Origin: Treponema parvum
GTDB taxonomy: Bacteria; Spirochaetota; Spirochaetia; Treponematales; Treponemataceae
Assembly: GCF_017893945.1 (NCBI RefSeq)
Contig: NZ_CP054257.1
Span: 682,001-746,000, forward strand
Length of the DNA stretch: 64,000 nt
Direction: 5' to 3'
Part shown: piece by piece, positions 1 to 9,863 of the stretch
How positions within the stretch are numbered: position 1 is the stretch's first letter
Layout: each line of letters starts with the position of its first letter
Notes under the pieces: generated by a model
What the model was told of the DNA's origin: nothing
The model's database searches: none
Seen by the model: the letters and a program-made list of their open reading frames with translations, nothing else
Program-made: the position numbers and the translations under genes

Positions 1-553
1 AAATAATATTTGAAAGAAGCTTTGCGTCGACGACACAGTTTATTACGCCGAGCATATTGTTGCTGTCATCATACAAAGGGACTGCAAGTATAATTGTAAA
101 TTTATTCAGAGACCTTGAAAGAAGCGGTTCCGAAACAAATCTTTTACCGGAAGAAGCGGCTTTAAACCAGTCCCGGTCGTGCACATCTACTACCTTACCG
201 TCGTTGGTTGTACGTACGCCTGAAAGTCCGTATAGGTTAAGCTGTTCGATTTTTTCATTGATAGAAACCGCTTTTTGTAAATAATTTGCCTTTTCCCGAT
301 ACGACACGTCAGGATCCTTTAAAACAGGTTCCCGCGCTATGTCTTCAAGAAGTTGAATAAAAATTGAAATACGCCCGTCGACAATTTTGGCCGTGTCGGA
401 TGCTTTGTCGATCAGGTGTTCCTCAATCTTTTCGGTAACGGCTTTTCGCGCCGAACGGACTGCGATCACGATTTCAACCGCTGAAGTTATAGCGATCAAA
501 AGTCCAAAGATAACGATAAGTTTATAACGTATAGAAAATCGCTTTTTCGTCAT
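1..553 (-). CDS. Methyl-accepting chemotaxis protein, N-terminal part (cut by window start)
   Basis: The minus strand reads from an ATG at 553 without a stop to the window edge, about 184 residues. The start is MTKKRFSIRYKLIVIFGLL, a basic stretch followed by a membrane segment (about residues 9-28). A helical stretch and then a periplasmic Cache-like sensor follow, with the family pattern NLYGLSG, DRDWFKAA and ILAVPLYDD. This is the ligand-binding half of a chemoreceptor that would signal through CheA/CheW; HAMP and signalling domains lie outside the window. It resembles the complete receptor at 58468-60591 in layout. The ligand cannot be told. Family call fairly sure; full length unknown. 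Confidence 0.8.
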   Translation of the reverse strand, partial: MTKKRFSIRYKLIVIFGLLIAITSAVEIVIAVRSARKAVTEKIEEHLIDKASDTAKIVDGRISIFIQLLEDIAREPVLKDPDVSYREKANYLQKAVSINEKIEQLNLYGLSGVRTTNDGKVVDVHDRDWFKAASSGKRFVSEPLLSRSLNKFTIILAVPLYDDSNNMLGVINCVVDAKLLSNII

Positions 554-721
554 TCTTCCTTCCTTAAATGCAGTATTTTTTTACGGTTGAAATAATAACC
601 GTGTTTTGGCGGCGCCGTTCTAAACTTAACCGCTCATTGAAATACGGCATATTTTCAGCCTGCCCTGTGTAAAAGTCTCATACCGCTATGGGCGGTCTGA
701 AACATAACGCAAGGTAGCCGT

Positions 722-751
722 ATGATATATCCGAAGTTAATTCGTTGTCAA
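722..751 (-). promoter_or_regulatory. Candidate sigma-70 promoter for the chemoreceptor
   Basis: On the minus strand TTGACA (751-746) is followed after 18 bases by TATCAT (727-722). It lies about 170 bases before the receptor ATG at 553. The -35 box is perfect and the -10 is good; the long leader between is unexplained. Found by eye only. Confidence 0.4.
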
Positions 752-847
752 TTATCAAGGAAATTTTCCAAAAGCTGAACGGCGCGTTTCGGAAACGAGA
801 TGCTCAAGGCGGAGTTCCGGTTGCAAGCCGCTTCAAGCATATTTTTC

Positions 848-2173
848 TTAAAAAGGCTCGCCGCTTTTTTGATTTATTTCATACCAATCGATTTTTCTTG
901 TTATGAACATCAAAAGAATAACTACGATGAACAAGCCTATGCTTCCGATTAACAGCGCGTAATCTTCCGCTTGCAGCGTTCCATATAGAAAAACATAGGA
1001 AACCATTTGTACGGCGCTTAGCAGGGCTCCCCATTTTATTTTTTTCAATATGGCGGAAGCGTACAGAAGAGTCGCCGCGCAGACGAAAATCGAACAGATC
1101 ACGTAAGTTAAATCGAAAGAAATGTGTTCGGATATAGAAAGGAGCAGCAAATAAAAAATGACGTCGGCAAAGCCTATCAAACAATACTGAATCGGGTGCA
1201 CTCTGATTTTTGAAAAAACTTCACATATAAGCAATGCGATAAACGGGATCACTAAAAACAGCAATGCGTATTTTACGCTCCGGGTTGTTTTTTTATAAGA
1301 ATCGACGGGAATGATAAAAGAAACGTCTACCGTTTCTCCGTTAAACTCGTCTTCCGCTTGCCAGCTTTTCGGATAAACCGTGCTTAGCCCTGCTATATTC
1401 CACGAAGCGGAAAAACCGTCTTTGTTTAATACACGCTCTTTAGGAAGCCATCCGCCTGAAAAGCTGGGCGACGGCCAAGAAGAAACCATGTTTATGCGGT
1501 TGTCCGACGCTATAGGCTGAATTTTGATATTTTCGCCGCCCTGGAAATCTATCGTTCCGTATAAATTGATTTTTCCCGAAAAATCCACTCCCGAAAGATT
1601 ATAATAAATGGAAGTTCTAAACGGAGAGACGGAATCATATTTTATCGGCGATATGGATAAGTCTTTTCCGTCCATGTTAAGTTTAGGCTGCGTCATCAGA
1701 TTTTTAGAATTCGATAAGCCCAGTATCAAAATGCAGTCGTTTTGCACTATATCCTTTTGCGGAATATTAAAATATGAAAAATCAAATTGGCCGAAATCGG
1801 CTTTAAGCTTTATCTGTCCGTTAAACACGGGAACTTTAAAAATCCCTCTGGTTAAGTAATACGGGTTTACTGAAACATCAAGATCGTATGAGTCGGGCGC
1901 AAAGATGACGTATCTTATTTCAGTTTCGACGTGTTTGTTTCCGTTGGAATCGAAATTTTCAATATATGACTTATACGGAACGGCGATTACGATTCCTTGA
2001 ATTTCGGCGTCTCCGCCGAGCGGTCTTGTTATGGATGAAATTGCTTCCCTTTGATAATCCTGTCTGTCATAGATTAAGTTTCTTATTAAATTCAGCGGAA
2101 TTAAAAACAGTAAAACCAAAACAAAAATTAAAACGATTTTTATACTTGAATTTGAAAATTCTATTTTTTTCAT
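848..2173 (-). CDS. creD: CreD family inner-membrane protein
   Basis: 441 residues. A membrane helix near residues 12-32 is followed by the family signature around YDRQDYQREAISSI and by IVIAVPYKS. A large extracytoplasmic domain comes next (to about residue 295), then five or six hydrophobic helices to the end. CreD proteins are inner-membrane proteins of unknown biochemical role, linked in enterobacteria to the CreBC regulon and envelope integrity. No creB or creC lies nearby, so regulation here is open. ATG at 2173 follows an AGGAGATG-like ribosome site. The gene stands alone, diverging from the tRNA-Arg and purine genes. Family call firm, function not. Confidence 0.85.
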   Translation of the reverse strand: MKKIEFSNSSIKIVLIFVLVLLFLIPLNLIRNLIYDRQDYQREAISSITRPLGGDAEIQGIVIAVPYKSYIENFDSNGNKHVETEIRYVIFAPDSYDLDVSVNPYYLTRGIFKVPVFNGQIKLKADFGQFDFSYFNIPQKDIVQNDCILILGLSNSKNLMTQPKLNMDGKDLSISPIKYDSVSPFRTSIYYNLSGVDFSGKINLYGTIDFQGGENIKIQPIASDNRINMVSSWPSPSFSGGWLPKERVLNKDGFSASWNIAGLSTVYPKSWQAEDEFNGETVDVSFIIPVDSYKKTTRSVKYALLFLVIPFIALLICEVFSKIRVHPIQYCLIGFADVIFYLLLLSISEHISFDLTYVICSIFVCAATLLYASAILKKIKWGALLSAVQMVSYVFLYGTLQAEDYALLIGSIGLFIVVILLMFITRKIDWYEINQKSGEPF

Positions 2174-2366
2174 TTCATCTCCTAGTTTTAGCGGCGGCCA
2201 TTCAGGTTTTACCTCCGGCCGTTTAAGACGGCGCTTTTTATCATGTTACTTTTTCGGCACAAGGCCGCCGTTCATGCAGCTTAAACCGCATGGATAGTTT
2301 GTGTCAACGCAGCGGAAAATCGGCGCGCAGCGGAAAACGGCGCACAAAGACGCAGCGATCTACAGC

Positions 2367-2395
2367 TTGAAAAAGTAAGCGGATTGCTGTATATT
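2367..2395 (+). promoter_or_regulatory. Candidate promoter of tRNA-Arg
   Basis: TTGAAA (2367-2372), 17-base spacer, TATATT (2390-2395). The tRNA begins ten bases after the -10 box, as expected for a tRNA promoter with a very short 5' leader. Confidence 0.55.
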
Positions 2396-2404
2396 TTTTA
2401 TCAC

Positions 2405-2478
2405 GGCCCTTTAGCTCAGCTGGATAGAGCACTTGCCTTCTAAGCAAGTTGTCGGCAGTTCGACTCTGCCATGGGTCA
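2405..2478 (+). tRNA. tRNA-Arg (anticodon TCT)
   Basis: A full cloverleaf of 74 bases can be drawn. Acceptor strands are GGCCCTT and ATGGGTC (one G-T and one T-T position), the D arm is GCTC/GAGC, and the anticodon arm is CTTGC/GCAAG with loop CTTCTAA. The T arm GGCAG/CTGCC has loop TTCGACT. The anticodon TCT reads AGA/AGG. CCA is not encoded. Confidence 0.93.
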
Positions 2479-2558
2479 AAAACCCTCGATTTCGTTGATC
2501 CCGTTGTCCTTTAATCGATTGACAAATCCGGGGACTTTTTACGGAAGAGGAGAACGCC

Positions 2559-3056
2559 TTGAAAGTTGCTGTTTTTTTCGGATCGAAGTCCGATACGGAT
2601 ACTATGAAAAAAGTCGCTCCCGTATTGCAGCAGTTCGGGGTGGATTATGAAGCGTACATCTTGTCCGCGCACAGATCGGGCGAGCTTTTAAAACAAACCG
2701 TTCAAAAAGCAGAAGACAACGGATGCGAGGTCTTTATTGCCGGCGCCGGACTTTCGGCGGCTCTTCCGGGGGTGATAGCTTCTCTTACCGTTTTTCCCGT
2801 AATAGGAGTTCCTCTTGAATGCGTTTCTTCTCCTTCCAACGGACTTGCAGGCATGGACGCGCTTTTGTCCATAGTTCAAATGCCGCCTAAAATTCCCGTA
2901 GCCTGCGTCGGAATAGGCAACGCGGCAAACGCGGCTTATCTTGCCGTTGAAATTCTTTCGATAAAATACCCCGAACTCCGCGAAGCGCTTTTGAATTTCA
3001 GAAAAAAAATGATTCAGGACGCCCAAAAAGAGGGAGCCGCCGGAGTCGTTTTATGA
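2559..3056 (+). CDS. purE: N5-CAIR mutase / AIR carboxylase PurE
   Basis: 165 residues; purine biosynthesis, making CAIR (carboxyaminoimidazole ribotide). The N-terminal FFGSKSDTDTM phosphate-binding loop, the SAHR motif at about residue 41 and the GAGLSAALPGVIAS loop identify PurE. No purK lies in the operon. Spirochaete PurE from T. denticola is known to be class II, carboxylating AIR directly with CO2, so that mode is likely here but is inferred. Translation starts at TTG 2559 behind GGAAGAGGAG. The last codons overlap purF by four bases (ATGA), which suggests coupled translation. Confidence 0.93.
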   Translation: MKVAVFFGSKSDTDTMKKVAPVLQQFGVDYEAYILSAHRSGELLKQTVQKAEDNGCEVFIAGAGLSAALPGVIASLTVFPVIGVPLECVSSPSNGLAGMDALLSIVQMPPKIPVACVGIGNAANAAYLAVEILSIKYPELREALLNFRKKMIQDAQKEGAAGVVL

Positions 3057-4507
3057 ATTTTGAAGACGACAAGCTGCATGACGAATGCGGCGTTGCCGGT
3101 ATATTTTTAAAAACTTCGGATACAAAGGCCGGCAATTCGGAAAAAAAAACATATTCCGGAATGAACGCCGCCACCATGGTCTATTATGCGCTTTATTCGC
3201 TTCAGCACCGCGGGCAGGAAAGCGCCGGAATCGCCGTTTCAAACGGCGATGAGATAAAGCTTCACAAGGGAATGGGGCTTGCCGCCGAAGTTTTTAAACC
3301 CGAAGATCTTTCGGAGCTCAAAGGCAGCATTGCGATCGGGCATGTTCGTTACGCAACTTCCGGAAGCAAGGGGCCTGAAAACGCTCAGCCCATGCTTGTG
3401 GGGTCTAAGTTAGGTTCGGTTGCGCTCGCTCATAACGGACAGCTTATAAACTACGAGCAGTTGCGCGAAATGCTTGAAGAAACAGGGTCTACTTTTAATT
3501 CCACGAGCGATACCGAAGTTATCGTAAAACTTATCGCAAAATCATATAAAAAAGGACTTGAGAAAGCGCTTACCGATACTATTCAGATGATAAAGGGTTC
3601 TTTTTCGCTTTGCGTCATGACCGAAAACTGCCTTATAGGCGCGCGGGATCCTAACGGAATACGTCCGCTTTGTCTGGGGAAGCTTGAAAACGGCTGGATG
3701 CTTGCGAGCGAAAGTTGCGCCATCGATGCGGTAAACGGGACTTTTATGCGCGACATAAATCCCGGAGAGATCGTAATAATCAACAACGACGGAGTTCTTT
3801 CGTTCGAATTCGGAGAAAGAACTTCAAAGCGTTCCTGTATTTTTGAATATATATATTTTGCGCGCCCGGATTCCGTCATAGATCAGATAGGCGTTCAGGA
3901 AGCGAGGATCCGCATGGGCGCGGTTTTGGCGGCGGAGAGCGGAGTTCCGGCGGACGTTGTCATAGGAGTTCCCGACAGCGGGATAGGTGCCGCCATGGGT
4001 TACTCGCGGGCTGCGGGAATTCCTTTCGCTATGGGGATAGTAAAGAATAAGTATATAGGGCGCTCGTTTATCGCTCCTTCTCAAAAAGAACGCGAAAACA
4101 TGGTATTTGTAAAATTGAATGCCATGAAGAGCGACGTAAGCGGAAAACGTGTCGTTGTCATCGACGATTCCATAGTCCGCGGAACCACAAGCCGCAGGCT
4201 TGTTCAAATTTTGCGCCGCGCCGGAGCCAGAGAAGTTCACTTTAGAATTTCAAGTCCGCCCGTAAAATTTCCGTGTTATTTTGGAATAGATACGCCGAGT
4301 CGTGCGGAACTTATTTCCAGCACTCATGACGTTGAGGCCATTTGCAAAGAAATCGGGGCGGATTCCCTGGCGTTTATTTCCACCGACGGAATGCTTGAGG
4401 CTTTGAAAAGTTGTAACCCCCAACAATACGGATACTGCAAGGGCTGTTTTACAGGCGAATATCCGATACCGGTGCCCGGAGAATTAAACGGAAAAAGTTT
4501 TCGATAA
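3053..4507 (+). CDS. purF: Amidophosphoribosyltransferase PurF
   Basis: 484 residues; the first committed step of purine synthesis, glutamine plus PRPP to phosphoribosylamine. The mature N-terminal nucleophile is Cys12 (DECGVAGI), so an 11-residue propeptide should be removed. The PRPP loop VVVIDDSIVRGTTSRR is intact. Cysteines in SCIFEYIYF, FPCYFGID and GYCKGCF match the four ligands of the 4Fe-4S cluster in the Bacillus-type enzyme, so an oxygen-sensitive cluster is likely. It overlaps purE by four bases and precedes purM by 15 bases. Confidence 0.96.
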   Translation: MNFEDDKLHDECGVAGIFLKTSDTKAGNSEKKTYSGMNAATMVYYALYSLQHRGQESAGIAVSNGDEIKLHKGMGLAAEVFKPEDLSELKGSIAIGHVRYATSGSKGPENAQPMLVGSKLGSVALAHNGQLINYEQLREMLEETGSTFNSTSDTEVIVKLIAKSYKKGLEKALTDTIQMIKGSFSLCVMTENCLIGARDPNGIRPLCLGKLENGWMLASESCAIDAVNGTFMRDINPGEIVIINNDGVLSFEFGERTSKRSCIFEYIYFARPDSVIDQIGVQEARIRMGAVLAAESGVPADVVIGVPDSGIGAAMGYSRAAGIPFAMGIVKNKYIGRSFIAPSQKERENMVFVKLNAMKSDVSGKRVVVIDDSIVRGTTSRRLVQILRRAGAREVHFRISSPPVKFPCYFGIDTPSRAELISSTHDVEAICKEIGADSLAFISTDGMLEALKSCNPQQYGYCKGCFTGEYPIPVPGELNGKSFR

Positions 4508-4522
4508 AAATCGAGGTTTATT

Positions 4523-5623
4523 ATGGCGACTATTGACTATAAAGAAGCGGGCGTCGATGTGGAAGAAGGCTATCGCGCCGTAAACAAATACAAAGAGCAC
4601 GCAAAACGAACCGCTGTTCCCGGATTGCTTACGGGATTGGGCAGCTTTAATGGAATGTTTCAAGTGCCGAAGGGATTAAAAGATCCTGTAATGGTCAGCG
4701 GAACCGACGGCGTAGGCACAAAACTCGACATTGCGTTTAAGATGAAAAAATACGACACGGTCGGCATAGATTGCGTCGCCATGAGCGTAAATGATATTTT
4801 GTGCGCAGGAGTTCAACCGCTGTTTTTTCTCGACTACCTTGCCTGCGGAAATCTTGACGCCGATATTGCTTCCGAACTGGTAAAAGGCGTTGCCGACGGC
4901 TGTGTGGACGCCGCTTGCGCCTTGCTCGGAGGCGAGACGGCTGAAATGCCCGGATTTTACGACAAAGGCAAATACGATTTGGCGGGATTTGCCGTGGGAG
5001 TTGGCGAAAGGGATGAAATGATCACCGGCCGGGCGATCAAGGAAGGCGACGTTCTGATCGGCCTTTCTTCGACAGGGGTTCATTCAAACGGATTTTCTTT
5101 AGTGCGAAAACTTGTAACCGACCTTGATTCAAAATTCACCGTCGGCGGAAAAGACAGCGGAAAGACAATAGGAGAAGTTCTTTTGACGCCGACGCGCATT
5201 TATGTCCGTCCCGTAATGGAAGTTCTTAAAAAATTCCGTAAAAGCGTTCACGGTATGGTTCATATTACGGGCGGAGGATTTTACGAAAACATTCCGCGCA
5301 TGTTTTTCAACGGGAAAGACGAAAAAAAGAAACTCGTTTCGGTTATCAAAAAAAACAGCTGGGAAATTCTTCCCGTGTTTAGAGAGCTTATCGCTCGCGG
5401 AGCCGACGAAAGCAAGGTTTTTAACACCTTCAACATGGGAATAGGCTTTATTCTGGCCGTAGAGTCAAAAGACGCTTCGGATATATTAGGAATGTTCAAC
5501 GAAAACGCTTTTAAGTACCGGCAGCCGGGAATTCCCGATATGAAGGCTTACGATATCGGCCGTATTTCTTATGCCGCAGACCTGGTCAAACGCCCTGAAG
5601 ACAGCGTAATATTTGAAGACTGA
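4523..5623 (+). CDS. purM: Phosphoribosylformylglycinamidine cyclo-ligase PurM
   Basis: 366 residues, slightly longer than the E. coli enzyme. It closes the imidazole ring, making AIR from FGAM with ATP. The PurM signatures are SGTDGVGTKLDIAF, the MSVNDILCAGVQPLFFLDY segment, LLGGETAEMPGFY and HITGGGFYENIPRM. ATG at 4523 lies 15 bases after purF, with GAGG upstream. Its product is the substrate of PurE in the same operon. purL, purH and purD are not in this window. Confidence 0.95.
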   Translation: MATIDYKEAGVDVEEGYRAVNKYKEHAKRTAVPGLLTGLGSFNGMFQVPKGLKDPVMVSGTDGVGTKLDIAFKMKKYDTVGIDCVAMSVNDILCAGVQPLFFLDYLACGNLDADIASELVKGVADGCVDAACALLGGETAEMPGFYDKGKYDLAGFAVGVGERDEMITGRAIKEGDVLIGLSSTGVHSNGFSLVRKLVTDLDSKFTVGGKDSGKTIGEVLLTPTRIYVRPVMEVLKKFRKSVHGMVHITGGGFYENIPRMFFNGKDEKKKLVSVIKKNSWEILPVFRELIARGADESKVFNTFNMGIGFILAVESKDASDILGMFNENAFKYRQPGIPDMKAYDIGRISYAADLVKRPEDSVIFED

Positions 5624-5641
5624 TTTTTGTTGAGACAAATT

Positions 5642-6274
5642 ATGGTGAACGTTGCGGTTTTGGTTTCAGGCGGAGGTACGAATTTACAGGCGCTCATAGA
5701 TTATAAAAAAAGTACCAAAAGCTGTCCGTATGATATAAGCGTTGTTATGAGCGATAAAAAAGACGCGTTTGCGCTTGAACGCGCAAAGGACGCCGCCATT
5801 CCCACCGAAATTGTAAGTCCGTATTTCGTACTTGGAGACTCAAAGGCCAAACTTGCGTCGCGCGACGAAAAACGGCTCGCCGTTTCCGACAGAGTGCTTG
5901 AAAATTGTAAAAAATATAAGATCGATCTGATAGTTCTTGCAGGCTGGCTGACTGTTCTTTGCGGCGGCATAATCGACCGATATTCACAGCGCATCATTAA
6001 CCTTCATCCGGCTCTTTTGCCTAAATTCGGCGGAGTAGGGATGTGGGGACGTCATGTGCACGAGGCTGTCCTTGCCGCGGGTGAAAAAGAAAGCGGATGT
6101 ACGGTTCATCTTGTAGATTCAGGATGCGACACGGGACGTATTCTTATTCAAAAAAAAGTTCCCGTATTGCCCGGCGATACACCCGAAACTCTTTATTCGC
6201 GCATAGCTTTGCAGGAACATAAGGCGCTTGTGGAAGGCGTTTGCCTTTTGGCAAATAATTTGGGCAAAAGTTGA
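5642..6274 (+). CDS. purN: Phosphoribosylglycinamide formyltransferase PurN
   Basis: About 210 residues; it transfers the formyl group of 10-formyl-THF to GAR. It starts MVNVAVLVSGGGTNLQAL, with the formyltransferase core NLHPALLPKFGG and GCTVHLVDSGCDTG, whose Asp is the expected catalytic residue. I prefer the ATG at 5642, but in-frame TTG codons at 5627 and 5630 lie only four to seven bases after purM and could be used. It is the last gene of the purE-F-M-N run. The insert GVGMWGRHVHEAV matches the longer PurN branch seen in spirochaetes and Bacteroidetes (recalled, not checked). Confidence 0.92.
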   Translation: MVNVAVLVSGGGTNLQALIDYKKSTKSCPYDISVVMSDKKDAFALERAKDAAIPTEIVSPYFVLGDSKAKLASRDEKRLAVSDRVLENCKKYKIDLIVLAGWLTVLCGGIIDRYSQRIINLHPALLPKFGGVGMWGRHVHEAVLAAGEKESGCTVHLVDSGCDTGRILIQKKVPVLPGDTPETLYSRIALQEHKALVEGVCLLANNLGKS

Positions 6275-6381
6275 AGTTTTCGGCAACTTCGGTTCGGTTA
6301 AGCTCTTGGGTTTATTAGTGCGGAGGGCGACATATTGCGGCGCTCTTGACCGAGGTTGTTGACTGCCGCGGAAATGAAAAT

Positions 6382-7314
6382 ATGAAACGTTCAAAATATA
6401 AGCTGCTCCTGTTTTTTATCCTTTGTTTTTTTATCGTATGGTCGGCCTTAAAATATAAAAAGTCGAATTCCGCCGGGGTAATTTCGGAAAATGCGGCCGG
6501 AGCCGAAAGCACATCGGATGCCGGCGGAGGCGCCGAAGCGGCCCATAGCGGTGTTTCAGAACACGGCGCGAAAAACGCGGCAGGATCGAAAACACATGAC
6601 GCGGTTTTAAAATTTTCGGATCAGGATTCTCTCGTTACGTGCTCTGCTCCGTGCCCTGGCCATGAAATTCACACCTACAGCGGATTTACGCTTTGCTACC
6701 GCGAAGAATACGAACAGGCCGAATGGGTCGCCTATGAGCTTACGGAAGGCGAACTTGTAAAGGCCGTAGAACGATCGAATAATTTTAGAGTGGATCCTTC
6801 CATCTCGACGAATTCCGCAAGTCCTGAAGACTATGCCGGAAGCGGCTACGATAAGGGGCATTTGGCTCCTGCAGGCGACATGGCTTGGAGCGAACAATCT
6901 ATGCGGGATTCATTTTTTATGAGCAATATGAGCCCGCAGCTTCCGTCTTTTAACCGCGGAATATGGAAATATCTTGAAGATCAGGTTCGCCTCTGGGCTA
7001 AAAAATTCGGCTGGGTGTATGTTATTTCGGGGCCCGTGCTCGAAAAGCCCTCAGGCGAATATAAGTCCATAGGCAAAAACAAGGTGAGCGTTCCCGAGTA
7101 TTATTATAAGGCTCTTCTTACAAAAACCGCCGACGGAAAAATTTACGTGCTGGCGTTTATTCTGCCCAATCAAAAATATACCGGCAGTTTTTACGACTTT
7201 GCGGTAACCGTAGACGAAGTTGAAAGGCGCACGTCTCTCGATTTTTTTGCGGCGCTGGAAGACGACGTTGAAAACGCGCTCGAATCTGCAGTAGATATTT
7301 CCGTCTGGAAATAA
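6382..7314 (+). CDS. DNA/RNA non-specific endonuclease, membrane-anchored or secreted
   Basis: About 310 residues. An uncleaved or cleaved signal segment (residues 5-22, YKLLLFFILCFFIVWSAL) is followed by an Ala/Gly/Glu-rich linker to about residue 85 and then the NUC1-type endonuclease domain. The catalytic motif reads YDKGHLAPAGDM (the usual form is DRGH), and a metal-binding Asn lies in SNMSPQLPSFNRGIW. Such enzymes degrade external DNA and RNA, for nutrition or DNA-trap escape. An in-frame TTG at 6346 would add 12 residues; ATG 6382 is preferred because the signal segment then begins properly. It follows purN by about 100 bases; whether they are co-transcribed is unclear. Confidence 0.88.
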   Translation: MKRSKYKLLLFFILCFFIVWSALKYKKSNSAGVISENAAGAESTSDAGGGAEAAHSGVSEHGAKNAAGSKTHDAVLKFSDQDSLVTCSAPCPGHEIHTYSGFTLCYREEYEQAEWVAYELTEGELVKAVERSNNFRVDPSISTNSASPEDYAGSGYDKGHLAPAGDMAWSEQSMRDSFFMSNMSPQLPSFNRGIWKYLEDQVRLWAKKFGWVYVISGPVLEKPSGEYKSIGKNKVSVPEYYYKALLTKTADGKIYVLAFILPNQKYTGSFYDFAVTVDEVERRTSLDFFAALEDDVENALESAVDISVWK

Positions 7315-7353
7315 AAAGCCCCTTCGCAAGATTTTAGCCTTACGAAAGGGCTC
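7311..7353 (-). terminator. Rho-independent terminator of enolase
   Basis: On the minus strand AGCCCCTTTCG pairs with CGAAGGGGCT (7317-7353) and is followed by TTTTTAT. It sits about 180 bases beyond the eno stop and right against the nuclease stop, so it separates the convergent genes. The T tract exists only on the minus strand. Confidence 0.75.
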
Positions 7354-7391
7354 CGATTAAACGGCTTTTGAAGTCGGCGTTTCGGCAGGCC

Positions 7392-7475
7392 GCCGTATGC
7401 GGTAGCGGTATGAAGCAGCCGCCATAGCCGCATGCGGTAGCGGTGTGCAGCCCGCGCTATGAAGCGGCTGCCATC
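7392..7475. repeat. Imperfect GC-rich tandem repeat between nuclease and enolase
   Basis: The segment GCCGTATGCGGTAGCGGT (7392) recurs as GCCGCATGCGGTAGCGGT (7427). TATGAAGCAGCCGCCAT (about 7409) recurs as TATGAAGCGGCTGCCAT (about 7459). No reading frame explains it. It lies in the transcribed 3' region of eno. Confidence 0.6.
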
Positions 7476-7532
7476 GCCGTTTGCCGCCGCCGCCAAATCC
7501 GTATGCAGGTCGCCGTCTGCCGTATTTGAAAA

Positions 7533-8860
<1,328 letters not shown>

Positions 8861-8914
8861 AGAATATCATTTTTTATGAATTATGACCACACCCGCGCCG
8901 TATGTGCGTTTCTA

Positions 8915-8943
8915 TTGATTTTTATTTTTTTTGGATATATTTT
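8915..8943 (+). promoter_or_regulatory. Candidate promoter of the YheO-type regulator
   Basis: TTGATT (8915-8920), 17-base T-rich spacer, TATTTT (8938-8943), about 45 bases before the regulator ATG at 8989. Confidence 0.4.
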
Positions 8944-8988
8944 GATCCCGTTGCCGGTTCTCCGACCTAAGTTAAACTGGGGGTATGC

Positions 8989-9627
8989 ATGAGCTATATT
9001 CAAAAAAATCAAAAGGTATTTGAAAAAATAATGAAAGCGATAGCGGCGGAATTCGGCAGTCATTGCGAAATCGTGTTGCACGACCTTACGCTTCCCTACG
9101 ATCACACGATCGTCGCCATAGAAAACGGCCATGTGACAAATCGGAAGATCGGAGATTCCGGCACTAATATCGGTCTTGAAGTGCTCCGCGGTTCCATCGT
9201 TGAAAATGACAGATATAATTATGTGAATAAAACTCAGGACGGAAAACTTCTGCGATCCACCTCCGTATATTTTAAAGACAAAAAAAATAAAACCGTAGGA
9301 AGTTTGTGCATAAATTTCGATATTACCGGTTTGATACAGGCGGAAAACACTATAAAGGAATACGCAAATTCTTCGTCGCCCGAAGAGGTGGAAGAATTCT
9401 TTACCGGAAATATTGACGATCTGTTGGACAAAATGCTGCAGGAAACGATCAGACGTATCGGAAAATCCGTCCGGGATATGACAAAGGAAGATAAATTGCA
9501 GGCGATAAAATATTTGGATAACAAGGGTATATTTTTGGTAAAAAAATCGATGGATACTGTTTCGGATTTTTTTGAAATATCCAAATTTACTTTGTATAAT
9601 TATCTTGACGAAGTAAGAAAGCAGTGA
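8989..9627 (+). CDS. YheO/DauR-type transcriptional regulator (PAS-like + HTH)
   Basis: 212 residues. Residues 1-120 form the YheO-like PAS domain: the start SYIQKNQKVFEKIMKAIAAE, then IVLHDLT, VGSLCINFDITGL. Residues 150-212 form the DauR-type helix-turn-helix, with KLQAIKYLDNKGIFLVKKS and FFEISKFTLYNYL. DauR represses D-arginine catabolism in Pseudomonas, and the family often sits beside amino-acid or D-amino-acid genes. That fits the deacylase and D-amino-acid enzyme directly downstream. The two palindromes at 9788-9849 are its most obvious target (inference). The effector is unknown. RBS is the GGGGG run before the ATG. Confidence 0.8.
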   Translation: MSYIQKNQKVFEKIMKAIAAEFGSHCEIVLHDLTLPYDHTIVAIENGHVTNRKIGDSGTNIGLEVLRGSIVENDRYNYVNKTQDGKLLRSTSVYFKDKKNKTVGSLCINFDITGLIQAENTIKEYANSSSPEEVEEFFTGNIDDLLDKMLQETIRRIGKSVRDMTKEDKLQAIKYLDNKGIFLVKKSMDTVSDFFEISKFTLYNYLDEVRKQ

Positions 9628-9787
9628 CGCTTTTGCGTTCGTTTACACCTAAAATGCAATTAGGTCAAATATCGAGTTTTGAAAATACCAGCTAATAATA
9701 CTATGCTTTCGGCGAGAGGCGAATGTCAGAACGAATATAAATTTATTTTGTAAAATATAACCGGTTTTGCACAAAATATATGGATTT

Positions 9788-9804
9788 TTACAATATTTTT
9801 GTAA
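9788..9804. promoter_or_regulatory. Operator-like palindrome 1
   Basis: TTACAA-TATTT-TTGTAA, a perfect inverted repeat with a five-base spacer. It lies just upstream of the -35 box of the deacylase promoter. Its centre (9796) is 44 bases, about four helical turns, from that of palindrome 2 (9840). A further TTTTGTAAAA occurs at 9746-9755. Confidence 0.65.
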
Positions 9805-9809
9805 TTTTC

Positions 9810-9838
9810 TTGACAACAGCCGGAAAGCTTTTTACAAT
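9810..9838 (+). promoter_or_regulatory. Promoter of the deacylase / D-amino-acid enzyme operon
   Basis: TTGACA (9810-9815), exactly 17 bases, TACAAT (9833-9838): a near-consensus sigma-70 promoter. The -10 lies inside palindrome 2, so a bound regulator would block RNA polymerase. The deacylase GTG is 26 bases downstream. Confidence 0.75.
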
Positions 9839-9849
9839 TATTTTGTAAA
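9831..9849. promoter_or_regulatory. Operator-like palindrome 2, over the -10 box
   Basis: TTTACAA-TTATT-TTGTAAA, a perfect inverted repeat with the same half-site and the same five-base spacer as the palindrome at 9788. It covers the -10 element and probable start site, so it would act as a repressor site. Confidence 0.65.
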
Positions 9850-9863
9850 CGATCGGAGGCAAT

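Noticed and set aside
2559..3056. Class I PurE needing PurK
   Set aside because: No purK in the operon, and spirochaete PurE is known to be class II; kept as an inference only.
5627..5641. Upstream TTG start of purN
   Set aside because: Possible, but ATG 5642 gives the normal N-terminus of the family; left as an alternative.
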